DNA from: Cylindrodendrum hubeiense
Taxonomy: Eukaryota; Ascomycota; Sordariomycetes; Hypocreales; Nectriaceae
Assembly (NCBI GenBank): GCA_014621425.1
Contig: JAANBB010000341.1
Coordinates: 1 to 44,888, forward strand
DNA length: 44,888 nt
Direction: 5' to 3'
This document shows, piece by piece, positions 35,128 through 44,888 of the stretch (within the stretch, counting starts at the first letter, position 1; every line of letters begins with the position of its first letter). Below the pieces are notes generated by a model that saw only the letters and a list, made by a program, of their open reading frames with translations, was not told where the DNA came from and ran no database searches. A program made the position numbers and the translations under genes.

Positions 35128-36840
35128 ATGGCTTTCCACCAGCCGACGCGCCAGTCGATCCAGCGCGTCGTACAGCCGACGGTCGAGGAGCGGGAGGCTG
35201 TGCGGCTAGACACGCCCGCCGGCCAAGAACAGCGACAGGAAGAGTCGCAAACATGGGTGCTCTTCGCGCCCACCGATGTGACGACCACATCATATCTCAC
35301 CGAGACTGAGCAATCGCTAGAAACACCCGGACAAGAGCGAGCGAATATCCTGGGCAGTGTAAATGCGGCTGCGACATCGGAGGTCGGAGCCATCTCTCGA
35401 CAATCCACTTCTCTCTCCGCCGCCGACGACGAATCGGCCGACGACGACGCCGAGCTTGACAGCCTCGACAGCCACCTACCTGAGTTCCGCTCATTACCCG
35501 GAATCTACTCCCAATCACATATTGAACCCCAAGAGACCTTGCCCGTGTTCCCTAGTCACGATGGCCTGGGGTCTTTCCGCTTAGATCAGCCAACCCTGGG
35601 AGTGGATGCACAGGACCAGATATATCAGTTTGAGCGATTCAACCCACGACGGATACGCCGCCGCAGGGAGAGCCTTGATTTAGCTCAGCTGGATCTGGAA
35701 CATGATCAAGTCCAGGAGACTGAGAAGCGGCAGAGGATTGAGGCATGGCGATTAGAGAACAGCCGAGTGCTCCTGAGTGAGATCCAGCGAGAGACGCGGC
35801 GGAGGCGGCAATCTCAATCATCACTTCACAGACGCTCATCGTCAACGCCTATGCCGGTTGTCTCGCAACCAGCTCAAGATACGGAGTCGGACAATCTGAC
35901 CTGGCACGACGAGGATGCGGTTCAATCTCCTACTGAGTCGGAGGGCTTCCTTACTCGGATCACCCGCAAGGTCATGCGAGACTTGGGCATCGATGACAGA
36001 CTGTTATCGATTCTGCTGGGCGAGGCGCCTGATACAGATGAGGAGTTGGCAGCAACACCCCGCGCTTCCCAGATAGGAGTGCAACCACCCCCGCAGTCAT
36101 CGAATCCCGAGTCTTGGCAACTCGATATGCTCGAAAGGATGTCGAGAGAACTGGGCCTGCTCGTGAGCCATCTTTCTCACCACCCCGGAGCTTTTTCCAC
36201 ATACAACATGGTGCAGCAGATGTCTCTGCCATATGCCGGCCTTCCCATCATCCCAGAATCCAACTTATCTCATTCCGCCGCCGACAATATCCCTCCCACC
36301 ATCAACCCTGAACATTCATCATTCCCTCAGTTCCAGCCAACTATGAAGAACGTCTCTCGGCCGATCGATATCCTCAGCCGGCCAGCCGAACCATCTGCCA
36401 ACCCGGTGCAGGCACCACGGCAGGATGTCCCCATGAGCAACGCCTTCACCCAGGAGGAATGGGAGAAAGACTTGGACATGACGCTTGTGTTCCGATACCT
36501 CCGCTCCCGATTCGTGCCGTCCCGGCCCCCCAACCCCCCTGTGTCGGCGACATCGCACCTGGCAACGTCGAACACGCAGGATCTCGCAGCCAAGCTGGCG
36601 CGCGTGCGGCAGCACCACCCACTAGTATCGCGGATGCGCCCCGTGGAGCGCAGGACGTTCAAGGCGACGACACCCACCAGCCCCCGTGGCGCTGCGGCAC
36701 CAGAGCAGCTGTGCGAGTCAGAGCACGAGGCGGTCGGCTCGGCGGAGCAGCGTTTCGTCCCGCCACTACTGGGACATTGGGGGCTCGTTGGGAACGGGCT
36801 CCGTGATCGCTTCGAACGGGCCGATGGGCAGCTGGGGTGA
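35128..36840 (+). CDS. Intronless protein of unknown function, 570 aa
   Basis: I do not recognise the family. The start MAFHQPTRQSIQRVVQPTVE lies in a good context (CATCATGGC) at the end of a CA-rich leader. Most of the protein is Ser/Pro/Gln-rich and probably disordered. Two parts look structured: a charged helical stretch at about residues 175-235 (RRIRRRRESLDLAQLDLEHD, then QRIEAWRLENSRVLLSEIQR) and a compact segment at about 273-305 (LTRITRKVMRDLGIDDRLLS). A third short segment near 445 has WEKDLDMTLVFRYLRSRFVP. No signal peptide, membrane helix or catalytic motif is visible. The even codon use over the full length, with no in-frame stop across 1.7 kb, supports a real gene. A nuclear or regulatory role would be a guess. 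Confidence 0.8.
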   Translation: MAFHQPTRQSIQRVVQPTVEEREAVRLDTPAGQEQRQEESQTWVLFAPTDVTTTSYLTETEQSLETPGQERANILGSVNAAATSEVGAISRQSTSLSAADDESADDDAELDSLDSHLPEFRSLPGIYSQSHIEPQETLPVFPSHDGLGSFRLDQPTLGVDAQDQIYQFERFNPRRIRRRRESLDLAQLDLEHDQVQETEKRQRIEAWRLENSRVLLSEIQRETRRRRQSQSSLHRRSSSTPMPVVSQPAQDTESDNLTWHDEDAVQSPTESEGFLTRITRKVMRDLGIDDRLLSILLGEAPDTDEELAATPRASQIGVQPPPQSSNPESWQLDMLERMSRELGLLVSHLSHHPGAFSTYNMVQQMSLPYAGLPIIPESNLSHSAADNIPPTINPEHSSFPQFQPTMKNVSRPIDILSRPAEPSANPVQAPRQDVPMSNAFTQEEWEKDLDMTLVFRYLRSRFVPSRPPNPPVSATSHLATSNTQDLAAKLARVRQHHPLVSRMRPVERRTFKATTPTSPRGAAAPEQLCESEHEAVGSAEQRFVPPLLGHWGLVGNGLRDRFERADGQLG

Positions 36841-39179
36841 GGTATGATGTGTGCTATTGTAGAGTCACATCTGACGGGTGTTCCGGGGGTGCATATCTTG
36901 CCACCCGAGGAGGAGGAACATAGACGTCATACATAACGGGCTATTTATTTTCATGTATTACCGGACATCACCGCTAAATTTATTCTTGGACATACAGGAA
37001 TTGGGGCATCTAGGGGCATCTAGGAGCATTATTAGAATTGGTATTGAGATATCCATGTTTTGTCTTCACGTCTTATCGGGAAATCAAGCCGACCACTGCC
37101 ATTTGCACGAAGCACGTCACGCACTCCATAGCCCAATTGAAGCTAGCGTGGATGGCACTTTTGAACTTGAAGTTTGAGAAGACGCAATATCCGACCGTGA
37201 TAAGGAATAGAACAGTGACGGCTAATTAGGATTAGGGTTCATTGGCGGGCTGCGTGTTTGACTTTGATGATGATGCGAATGGAGCGTTGCTTGTGCAAAG
37301 AGCCACAGTAGTTTGTACACATTGCAATGCCACACATCGCAATGGCACAAAGAAGCTGCGTCCATTGTATGACGTCGGAAGGGCCCGGCGACCTTGGTAA
37401 GCTTGGAGGACCGAAATAGGACCGTGAAGACGCAGCGGAGTGCGTCTGTAATTTAATCACAGCAATGATGCTCCGGGGGTGCAGAACCAGCAGTTGTTCG
37501 AGGCGATATGCCCAGGCGCCGCCTCACTCTCTGAGTCGAGCCCAAGTCGGGTGTGCATCCTGACGGGGGATGACGAGCACGTCAAGTTTCAGTCGAGGCT
37601 AGGGCGTTGGCTTGCAGCCAATGAGTAGTTCCGCCTCATGCAGTAGTCGCGCTATTGCTCATTCACGCATCGCAACTGTCCGTCTTGTGTGCCCAACGTC
37701 GTTCACGATGCCGTCTTATATGCCCTGATACGGCCTGCATGACACCTCGTTCCTGTTCTGGGCGCCCTCGCACCGTCGCTGGCGGCCGTTGAGTCAGATG
37801 TGGGAGAAGCCAGCCAAGCAAAGGCGAGCCCCACGGACGCGGTCAGGTCAAGGCACGGGCTCATGAGTGGAGACGGGGCCAGGCGGAAGCATCCCATTGG
37901 GCGAGATCCCGGCATGGTGCGCTGTGCTGGGGCTTGTACCTCGCGGAGAGCGTGCACCGCGTTAAGCACCGAGTTTGGCGGGGTAGGGAGGAGAGGCCGC
38001 TCGCAGAGTGACTTGCAACGGGAACGCGTTGTGAGACAGGCGGAACGCTGCTTTAAGTGCCGGGACGGGGCAATTGGCCTGTTGATTTGCTGCGCTGGTT
38101 CGCAGGACGGAAAAAGGAAGTGAGCTCTGGAGCTGGAGGGGGCCAGGTGCATTTCCAGGTGCGTTTGTCAGGTGCGTGCCCGGTTTTGGGTGGCTTCGCG
38201 CCCTTCCTTGTGTCGTCGTCGAGCTCCGAGGCAACTCTATTGTCCACGGGCCCGTTCCAGGCAGGTAGGTAGGCAGGTATGTAGGCAGGTACTAGGCAGG
38301 CGGGTTACATCAACAACAGACAATCAATCTCAGAGCGTCCACACAGCTTCACAGCTTTGGGCCTCAACACCATCCAATCGTCTCTTTACAACCCAACCGT
38401 CAGCGACCACGACAACTCCTATGCTTCTCTGGGATTCCATTGCCCGGCCCCGAGCACGACGTCTGGATGCCCCTAAGGCAGCCATGCGACCTGCTGCATC
38501 AGGCGACGGACCTGGGGCAGGGCGACGGGCTGCGCGTTAAACACAGGCGTCCTGTTGTGGAGAAGGCATCCATCCATCCATGCTCCCTCCCACCACACCA
38601 CTGCCACTTCGCCCGCCGCCCTGTCGTTCGCTGCCGCCCCGTCTGCTGCTCACCCCGGTCCTAGGTCGCCAGCCAAGGCACCGCGAACGCAGCGCAACAC
38701 GCTCTCCTCCACCACTTTTCTTCTCGTCCACTCCATTTGGTTCGCCTGCGCTTCGTTGCTCTCTTGTGCAGAAACCCGACCTCGCCTTGCGCCCGTATAA
38801 ATTGCTCGCCCCCTCGTCGCGTCGCTGCTTCATCCTCCCCCCCTCTTCTCTGTTATCCGCTCTGGTTAGTCCGTCTTGCCTCAGGATTCCCCAGCTTCGA
38901 ATGGACTCGACGCGCCTGCATATCTGCCTCCCCGGCCCTAACTAACTCTACCGCAGTGCGATGAACTGAATTAGGCGGCCCTTCTGCCTGCGACCCAGCT
39001 GGGCCTGGTTGGGCTCGTGATACTTTCGCGGCCTCGATCACCCCATCGATCCAGCTTGCGAACTTCCCCTCGGTCCTCCCCTCGGTCCTCACCCCGTGGT
39101 CATATTCCCCGTCCGTCTCGAGGCGCCTCTTCTTTTCCTATCGAATCTGCCGGCGCGACATGGGCGCTCGCGGCTTCCA
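36841..39179. other. Intergenic region and probable long leader of the 934-aa gene
   Basis: About 2.3 kb. The left part is the 3' region of the preceding gene. A GGCAGGTA-rich tract at 38260-38301 marks a low-complexity zone. From about 38560 to 39130 the DNA is pyrimidine-rich, as in fungal promoters and leaders, with a TATAAA-like TATAAAT at about 38796. The frame upstream of 39180 is open back to 39096 but reads like leader. No other gene was seen. Confidence 0.5.
38260..38301 (+). repeat. GGCAGGTA-type imperfect tandem repeat
   Basis: Irregular head-to-tail AGGCAGGTAGGT / AGGCAGGTATGT / AGGCAGGTACT / AGGCAGG units. It is intergenic and belongs to the GTAGGTA-like words seen throughout the spacers. 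Confidence 0.8.
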
Positions 39180-41984
39180 ATGGCAGCAACTCCCTTCGAT
39201 CCGTCCCAGCTCGCCGCCAACCCCTTCGACATCTACAATGATACGACCGTTATTAGGAGTCCCAACCCTGTCCTTCCCGGAGGTGGTTGCAACTTTGTGG
39301 ACCTGACCCCAGGTGCCAATGGAGCCAAGTGTGGATGCCGTCGCTTCTGGAGTCGCTGCCATGTAGGCAACATGGCCCCGGACCAGGCCCATTGGTGCAT
39401 GTGCAACCACCATGCTTGCTACCATGAGGATGGAGACCGAGATGGCACCTTGCCCGATTTTAGCCCTGTGCACCTCCTCGGTCAGGAGAATGAGAAACCC
39501 AGGACTGGCCGCGAACCGTTGAGCCCCGTCATGGACCTGACCCTGAAGACCCCGCCGGCCGTACCTGGAATGGACTTTCCAAGCTTCGGAGGAGGAACCT
39601 TGTCCTTTATCAACAGGACCCCCGCGGACACTGGCCCATATCCTAGGATCCCCACGAGTCCAAATACTGGTGCTTCCATGCCGGATACGATGAGTTGGGG
39701 TAGCCTTATACAGTCCCAACCACAGGCCACCCTGATGCCCCCGATCCCATCACAGTGTATGATACCCTCTCAGACCGCCTCCACGACTTCTTCTGCCCAG
39801 GCCAACTACTTGCGACCATTTGCGGGACGGGGTCTCCAGACACTAAGTGGCGTAGCTGGACCCAGACCACCACCAACACAAATGCAGGACAAACCTAAGG
39901 TTATCATGTCGGCTGCGGGAACTGAAGGACCTGCCGCACAAACCGACTCGTTTGTATTTGTTACCCAGGATCAATATGGCCCGGATACTCCCCAGGCGAA
40001 CACTCCCCAGGCGGACACTCCCACACAGACGGAACCCCGAGCCACTGGATTCAATGCCATCTCCCGTCGGGCCTTTAAGAATCTATCCGAGACTGTCAGC
40101 GGTCATGACCAACGCCTGGATAGGCTGGAAACCGTCTCATTCGCAGCACCGGGGCATGAGGAGTGTCATGATAAACATGACCACGCGGATATCCGCATTA
40201 CAGACCTCGAGAGCAGGGTTGATGAGGTTGAGAAGCTCGTTAACGATGGCAATAGCACCGCGTCTCGTCGTGGTGACGATGCGAGCCTAGTATCGGTCTC
40301 GACCAATACTACAAGTCGGCCAACTCACTCCCAAGAACTTAACAGTCAATTCCAGGCTCTGCAGGCTCAGGTTGCTCACCTCCAGTCACTGATGCCCTCG
40401 CCCTGTCACCCGTGGGAAGTTGAGGTCGTCTTTCTACCTTTCCCTCTCAAAAGGGTTTGGCAGGATGTACATGAGTTCAAAACCGAGCCCCTCATCACTA
40501 GCGATGACTGGACTCAGCTTCCTATGACCCACAGCACCACGACGTTACGGTCCCAGTCGCCGCTCTACGCTGATTGGACCAACTCTGACAGTGATTCGAA
40601 GTGGTTGTTGCCCAAGGCTTACAGCGACAAGAGTATTGTTGACCAGCGACTGCGAAGCCGCGGTCTAATCAAGACAGTGACTGTCAAGGGGTCAGATGCT
40701 ATGAGCGTCTCAATGGCCATGAACAGTGCGTTTGGTAACGTTTTCCGCGAGATGGAGATGTTCTCGCGCCCACAGGCCCCTGACCCGCGAATCACATCCT
40801 TCCTCGGCCTTCAGTCAGCTTGGGTCCCCTTGCGTAAGGTTCATAAGGACTCGCGACTTCGGTTCCTCAGCCCGGCTGAGATGACGACACACGCTATCTG
40901 GGATGTGCAGTTCCTGAGGTCTGCCATGATGAGATCGTCTGAACCTAGGCTGTTCATCACCCATCCAGATGCCTACCTGCAGGACTTCCAGGCATATGAA
41001 ACCGGGTGGACATGGCAACGGCTTAAAGAAAGGAGCCAAGTTTATCCTGACACCGACGCACCGCAGACCAGCGCTGATAAGGATGCCGTCGAAGGCGTTT
41101 GGTCTTGGAACGAACAGCTGGATGAACCGCCCAGCGCACATACCTCAATCAGTATGCGACATGAGCGACAACAAACCTCGACCTCGCCTTCTCAACAATA
41201 CTTCCCGGCCGTCCAGACATTCCGATCTTCGAGCCCTATGATCACCCGTGGGCAGTCGCCCATGCTGTCAAGCAGAAGGGGTTCTCGACCCCCTCACATT
41301 CGAACTGCTTCCATGCCTATGTCTGCACCCTCACGAAACTCACCAGCCACCAGCGCGCGTCGGATCGCCTCATATGGACAAAGTCGACGATCCTCTCCAG
41401 CTGTGCACGTCGCACCTCAGTCGGCAATCACGAAGCATCGACGAAGTACTCGGTCACCTAGCTATCATCGATTCACCCCGAGATGGACTGCCTCGCCCAG
41501 CCCCATGCCCTTTGGGCTAACCGATCGTCAGCCCGCGCGAGGCACCACCCCGTTTGCTTATGCCACCCCATACAGCAATGCTCCCCTCCAGGAAGTTCGT
41601 GGTGTCCGGGGCAGTAGCATGGTACGGGCCGCTCCAGAATACGCCTCTGACGAGGACCCGGACTTCAATATCGAGATTTATGAAAGCGGATCGGAAGGTC
41701 TATACGAAGATGACGAGAGCATCGTCAGCGTGGATGAGATGGCCCAGGTCGAGGTCAATGCTAGCCGTGGCTCTCAACGCCGACAACTGCCAGAAGACGA
41801 GCCTTGGCCTGGTATCGAAGACCAAGATCAGCTTTCGGATGGGGAGAATATCGATCCCCAGGAGGCAGACGAGGGCAGCAATGCCAGCAGTCAGCCCTCC
41901 GAATACCCCAGCACCCAGACGGCCTGGCCCGAAGAAGAGGCTGCTGGGTTTCACATTCACGAAGATGACGAGCCCAGACCATGA
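39180..41984 (+). CDS. Large intronless protein with Cys/His cluster and coiled coil, function unknown
   Basis: 934 aa from the ATG at 39180 (MAATPFDPSQLAANPFDIYN); the open frame begins at 39096, but the extra 28 residues look like translated leader. Residues 37-82 hold a dense Cys/His cluster (Cys37, 51, 53, 60, 73, 75, 80; His61, 71, 77, 78, 82; core CMCNHHACYH), which could bind zinc. Residues 85-290 are Pro/Thr-rich linker. A coiled coil lies at about 293-405 (VSGHDQRLDRLETV, then ITDLESRVDEVEKLV). A compact region at about 412-600 contains VEVVFLPFPLKRVW, SRGLIKTVTVKGSDA and LRFLSPAEMTTHAIWDVQFL. The rest is Ser/Arg/Pro-rich, ending in an acidic tail. I recognise no named family; the order suggests a regulatory or scaffold protein, which is inference. 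Confidence 0.82.
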   Translation: MAATPFDPSQLAANPFDIYNDTTVIRSPNPVLPGGGCNFVDLTPGANGAKCGCRRFWSRCHVGNMAPDQAHWCMCNHHACYHEDGDRDGTLPDFSPVHLLGQENEKPRTGREPLSPVMDLTLKTPPAVPGMDFPSFGGGTLSFINRTPADTGPYPRIPTSPNTGASMPDTMSWGSLIQSQPQATLMPPIPSQCMIPSQTASTTSSAQANYLRPFAGRGLQTLSGVAGPRPPPTQMQDKPKVIMSAAGTEGPAAQTDSFVFVTQDQYGPDTPQANTPQADTPTQTEPRATGFNAISRRAFKNLSETVSGHDQRLDRLETVSFAAPGHEECHDKHDHADIRITDLESRVDEVEKLVNDGNSTASRRGDDASLVSVSTNTTSRPTHSQELNSQFQALQAQVAHLQSLMPSPCHPWEVEVVFLPFPLKRVWQDVHEFKTEPLITSDDWTQLPMTHSTTTLRSQSPLYADWTNSDSDSKWLLPKAYSDKSIVDQRLRSRGLIKTVTVKGSDAMSVSMAMNSAFGNVFREMEMFSRPQAPDPRITSFLGLQSAWVPLRKVHKDSRLRFLSPAEMTTHAIWDVQFLRSAMMRSSEPRLFITHPDAYLQDFQAYETGWTWQRLKERSQVYPDTDAPQTSADKDAVEGVWSWNEQLDEPPSAHTSISMRHERQQTSTSPSQQYFPAVQTFRSSSPMITRGQSPMLSSRRGSRPPHIRTASMPMSAPSRNSPATSARRIASYGQSRRSSPAVHVAPQSAITKHRRSTRSPSYHRFTPRWTASPSPMPFGLTDRQPARGTTPFAYATPYSNAPLQEVRGVRGSSMVRAAPEYASDEDPDFNIEIYESGSEGLYEDDESIVSVDEMAQVEVNASRGSQRRQLPEDEPWPGIEDQDQLSDGENIDPQEADEGSNASSQPSEYPSTQTAWPEEEAAGFHIHEDDEPRP

Positions 41985-43267
41985 CGATGAACCAACAGTC
42001 CCTTGGCAACTCATGATGTTACGCCACACGATAAGCCGCGGGTGTCGATGAAACAACTTTGAATATTATGCTATGATGCGAAACTATCATTCACTTTATC
42101 GGGGAGGTTGTCTGTATATGTATACCCCGGTTTTCTTACACATTGCGTTTGGCGTTTTTCTATGGGTCGGTTCATAAGGCGTTGTACAGGATAAAGGGGA
42201 GGGTTGGGCGGTGACGATCTACAGGGGAGGCAGGCGTACGATGGCTACGGGTACATCAAAGATACATGGTACGGTTGGGAGCACTGGAGAAGGGATTGCT
42301 GTGGATGGTACGCGAACTGTAGATCCAACCGGAGTCGGTCGACACGATGTGCACAGTATGGATTTTTGGAGATCTCTCAGCTTCTTGTTGCTTTGTACTA
42401 GATGCAGATATGCCATTCCCACCGCTCTTCTGGGTATTTCTCGCTCAAACATTCAGGCACACGCGCATGTGCAGTCGCTTGCTCAATCCGGCGTCTTGGC
42501 GTCAGACGGTTCTCAGTGTGTTGTTAGCCGTGTATCCGCGGATTATAAATCCCCTCTTGGCGGTGATGGCTCATGAGAAAGCACCGGGAGCGGCGGGATC
42601 TGCAATCATGACCCCTGGGTCCCACATGGCAGCGACATGCCCCAACCGCCCGGATGAATCCGTTGCCCCAGTTGTTCATGCCTACATGTACTCCGCTCTG
42701 CAAGATGGAGCTGCGATTCACCAACCCAACCTCCTGGGATGCAGAGATCACGCTGGCATGTTCGGTCATTGATTGAAAACCGTTAATTCGTCAAGTCGCT
42801 ATTCTCCGAGGGGTGCTCAAAAGTCTTTCTAACGCGGTAAAGTGGTATCGGGTATCAAGCCCATCATGTCCGTGGTCGCATCCTTTTCCAAAAAAGGCGA
42901 TAAAAAATCAAGCCATGGCTTCTAGTCCCATGAAAACTCGCAAATCCTGGCCTAGTAAGGCGGCCAACGCAAAAAGCAAACCCCAGGCGGTAAAAGAGCT
43001 AACACCGTAAACCCATGCCTTTCTAATGCCGTCCAGCCCATTTTCCCGGCACACACGACCGCCTACCCCATCCAATACGAGTACGACTTCCCCACCAGCG
43101 CCACGCACTTGCTCCGGCGCTCCGAGAGGGAAAGTAATCGTGACTCGCCGTTTGTGTCCGAACTCGCTCCGAGGTATATGTATGATAAAGAATGTGCAAG
43201 GGAAACAATAACCAAAAAGGCAACAAACGCCAGTCACAAATTCATGAGCAAATGTCGCAGAAATGCA
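41985..43267. other. Convergent 3' region between the 934-aa gene and the Vps62-family gene
   Basis: About 1.28 kb between facing stop codons. It should carry both 3' UTRs. Open frames here are short, overlap on both strands and show no gene-like features. No RNA gene or mobile element was seen. Confidence 0.55.
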
Positions 43268-44824
43268 CTAGTACCAGGTCCCATGGGGATCAAGGCTGTA
43301 CGAGATCTTGCACTTCTGGGTCTGGCACATCTTTTCGCGGTCAAGCGTCTTGAACTTGGGGCCATCTGGGCCGGTGACGTAGTGATATTGACCGAAGAAG
43401 CGCCACTGTCGTGGGTCGGCAAGGGAGTAAACCTCGTCGCCCCAGCGGCCGCGGTAGTGAAACCACGACGTCGGAGCGTGTGGGTTTGAAGAGGCAGGGA
43501 CGAGGCTCTGTGGCTCTCGGAGCTCGTCGGTATCCTCGCCGTACTCTTTGGTATAGTCGTAGTGGTAAGCGTAATGGTTCAGGGCGGGGTCCCACAGGGG
43601 GCCCTTGTCCGTCTCGTCCTTGAGAAGATTGAAGGGAAGGATGTAGGAGTGGGTGTTGGGCATGGCGTACATAGCATGGGAGCCGACAGCAGAGTAGATG
43701 ACTGGGCGGTCGCCACGCTTCTCAACAGCCTCAAAGGCATACGCCTGTCCACCCTCGTGCTCAGAGAAGAAGATGCCCCTCGGAACGCCGTTCTCAAAGC
43801 GGACCATGCAGTGTTCCCAATCGCCAACATGATTACCAAAGCGAATATCGAAGACAGTTTGGCCCAGGTTGTAAGAGTAGAAGAAGAACCAAAAAGCGTC
43901 CACGATGCCGGAGCCCTTATCGACGACCACAAGAATAGCAGGAGCCTTTGAGTAACCATTGGCGTCTGGCTTGTAGCCGCGGGTGGCGATTCGCTTAGAG
44001 GCTTCTCGTTCACGGTCACGATTCTTCTGAAACTTGCGGCTCCGGGGGTCGTCGATTCGGTTGAGTGGGTGCTTCTTGTCGACATCGTACCAGGTAGTGG
44101 GCTCTCTGAGCTCGGGCACGTTGGGGAACTTGCCGCTGGGACCTGTAGGCGGGTCCTCGCCCAGCTCCTCGTCGGGGAACGGATTGGGGATGTTGTAGTG
44201 GCTATGCAGCCAGTTGGGGCGGTCCTCGACATTGTCATTGCTGTGCATCATGACCTTGCCAGTATGCTTGTTCAGCTGGTGTAAGTTGTGCAGAGTCCAT
44301 TTGGTGGACGAGTTGAGAGGTTCTTCGTCAACAATGACGGTCATGTGCTCGACGTGCTCACGGATGTCCGAGGGCCAGAACTCCTCGCCTGAGTAGAGAT
44401 GGACAAAGGGTGCGTGCTTGGTGACATATTGGGGAACGTCGCGGAGAATTCTCCGTCTTTGGTGAACGTTTCGCTTGTGGTCTTCGCGAGGCGGCTCATC
44501 GGCCTCCCAGCGCGGGTGGACATAGTTCAGAGCACGACGCTTCAACTCGCCCCAGTCTTCGTCGTCTTCATTCTCACCGCGTGTGGCGGGATCGCTCCTC
44601 AAGTGATGGAGGCCACAGATGCCAATCCAACGACAGGCCTGACGGTCCCAAAAGTACGGACTGCTGTCGACCCAGCGGCGGTCTCGGGCTCGCTTCTCGG
44701 GGCCCCGTTTGGTGGGATCGAGGACGCGGGGAGCCAGCCAGGCGCCGAAAGAGATGACCAGCAGGAAGGCCAGCAAAATAGTAAATCGACGGAGCCAGAA
44801 CATGGCGTCGGTGTCGACGGGCAA
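43268..44824 (-). CDS. Vps62-family (DUF946) vacuolar sorting-associated protein
   Basis: Intronless, 518 aa. An N-terminal signal anchor is visible at about residues 9-30 (FWLRRFTILLAFLLVISFGA), preceded by few residues and flanked by Arg. The body has Vps62 marks: HAPFVHLYSGEEFWPSDIRE near residue 138, ILVVVDKGSGIVDAFWFFFY, the core FGNHVGDWEHCMVRFENGVP and GIFFSEHEGG, then VIYSAVGSHAMYAMPNTHSY, and a Trp-rich end with FHYRGRWGDEVYS. Yeast Vps62 and its paralogue Tda6 are linked to cytoplasm-to-vacuole protein transport, but the biochemical activity of the family is unknown. The start could be Met1 or Met8 (MFWLRR), since only the latter begins at the anchor. It sits at the window edge with 64 bp of upstream sequence. 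Confidence 0.9.
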   Translation of the reverse strand: MPVDTDAMFWLRRFTILLAFLLVISFGAWLAPRVLDPTKRGPEKRARDRRWVDSSPYFWDRQACRWIGICGLHHLRSDPATRGENEDDEDWGELKRRALNYVHPRWEADEPPREDHKRNVHQRRRILRDVPQYVTKHAPFVHLYSGEEFWPSDIREHVEHMTVIVDEEPLNSSTKWTLHNLHQLNKHTGKVMMHSNDNVEDRPNWLHSHYNIPNPFPDEELGEDPPTGPSGKFPNVPELREPTTWYDVDKKHPLNRIDDPRSRKFQKNRDREREASKRIATRGYKPDANGYSKAPAILVVVDKGSGIVDAFWFFFYSYNLGQTVFDIRFGNHVGDWEHCMVRFENGVPRGIFFSEHEGGQAYAFEAVEKRGDRPVIYSAVGSHAMYAMPNTHSYILPFNLLKDETDKGPLWDPALNHYAYHYDYTKEYGEDTDELREPQSLVPASSNPHAPTSWFHYRGRWGDEVYSLADPRQWRFFGQYHYVTGPDGPKFKTLDREKMCQTQKCKISYSLDPHGTWY

Positions 44825-44888
44825 CGGCCCCGGAGTGCCGTTGGCGCAACGAGTCGATGGAGCGAGGATCGGAGGAGGGAGTGGGGGG

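Overview
This window is nuclear DNA from a filamentous ascomycete (Pezizomycotina), most likely a Sordariomycete and perhaps Hypocreales. Genes carry short GT-AG introns (mostly 50-200 nt) with CTAAC/CTGAC-like branch sites. The proteins belong to fungal families (Vac7, Vps62, a DysF protein, calcofluor-hypersensitivity protein), and coding DNA is GC-rich. Intergenic DNA is dotted with GTACCTA/GTAGGTA and TACTACGTA words. The genus cannot be fixed from sequence alone.

Left part (1-18.5 kb) is a dense housekeeping block. It holds a PP2C phosphatase of the Ptc2/Ptc3 type (+, seven exons), an intronless PPR protein (-), a DysF-domain protein (-, three exons) and a small calcofluor-hypersensitivity-type protein (+, three exons). 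These are followed by the tri-snRNP splicing factor Prp1/PRP6 (-), the 18S rRNA dimethylase Dim1 (+, two exons) and the Fab1/PIKfyve-pathway regulator Vac7 (-, two exons). Prp1 and Dim1 are divergent over a 348-bp promoter.

Middle part (18.5-31.3 kb) is gene-poor. It contains one coiled-coil protein gene (-), one weak four-exon gene candidate (29409-30039), and long stretches with no recognisable gene. These stretches hold repeated palindromic words and a six-unit 12-bp minisatellite.

Right part (31.3-44.9 kb) begins with a divergent ribosomal protein pair, eL30 (-) and uL16 (+). They share a 345-bp promoter with a CCAAT box and an inverted CCTAAA/TTTAGG element. Two large intronless genes of unknown function follow, both on +; the second has an N-terminal Cys/His cluster, a coiled coil and an unassigned globular region. 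The window closes with a Vps62-family protein (-).

No operon-like pathway, biosynthetic cluster, intact transposon, tRNA or rRNA gene was recognised. The most striking non-gene signals are two. One is a perfect 13-bp inverted repeat with a 1-nt centre (27 nt) inside intron 2 of the eL30 gene, overlapping a potential alternative 3' splice site. The other is the recurrence of the 11-mer TACTACGTACG and related palindromes in the gene-poor middle.
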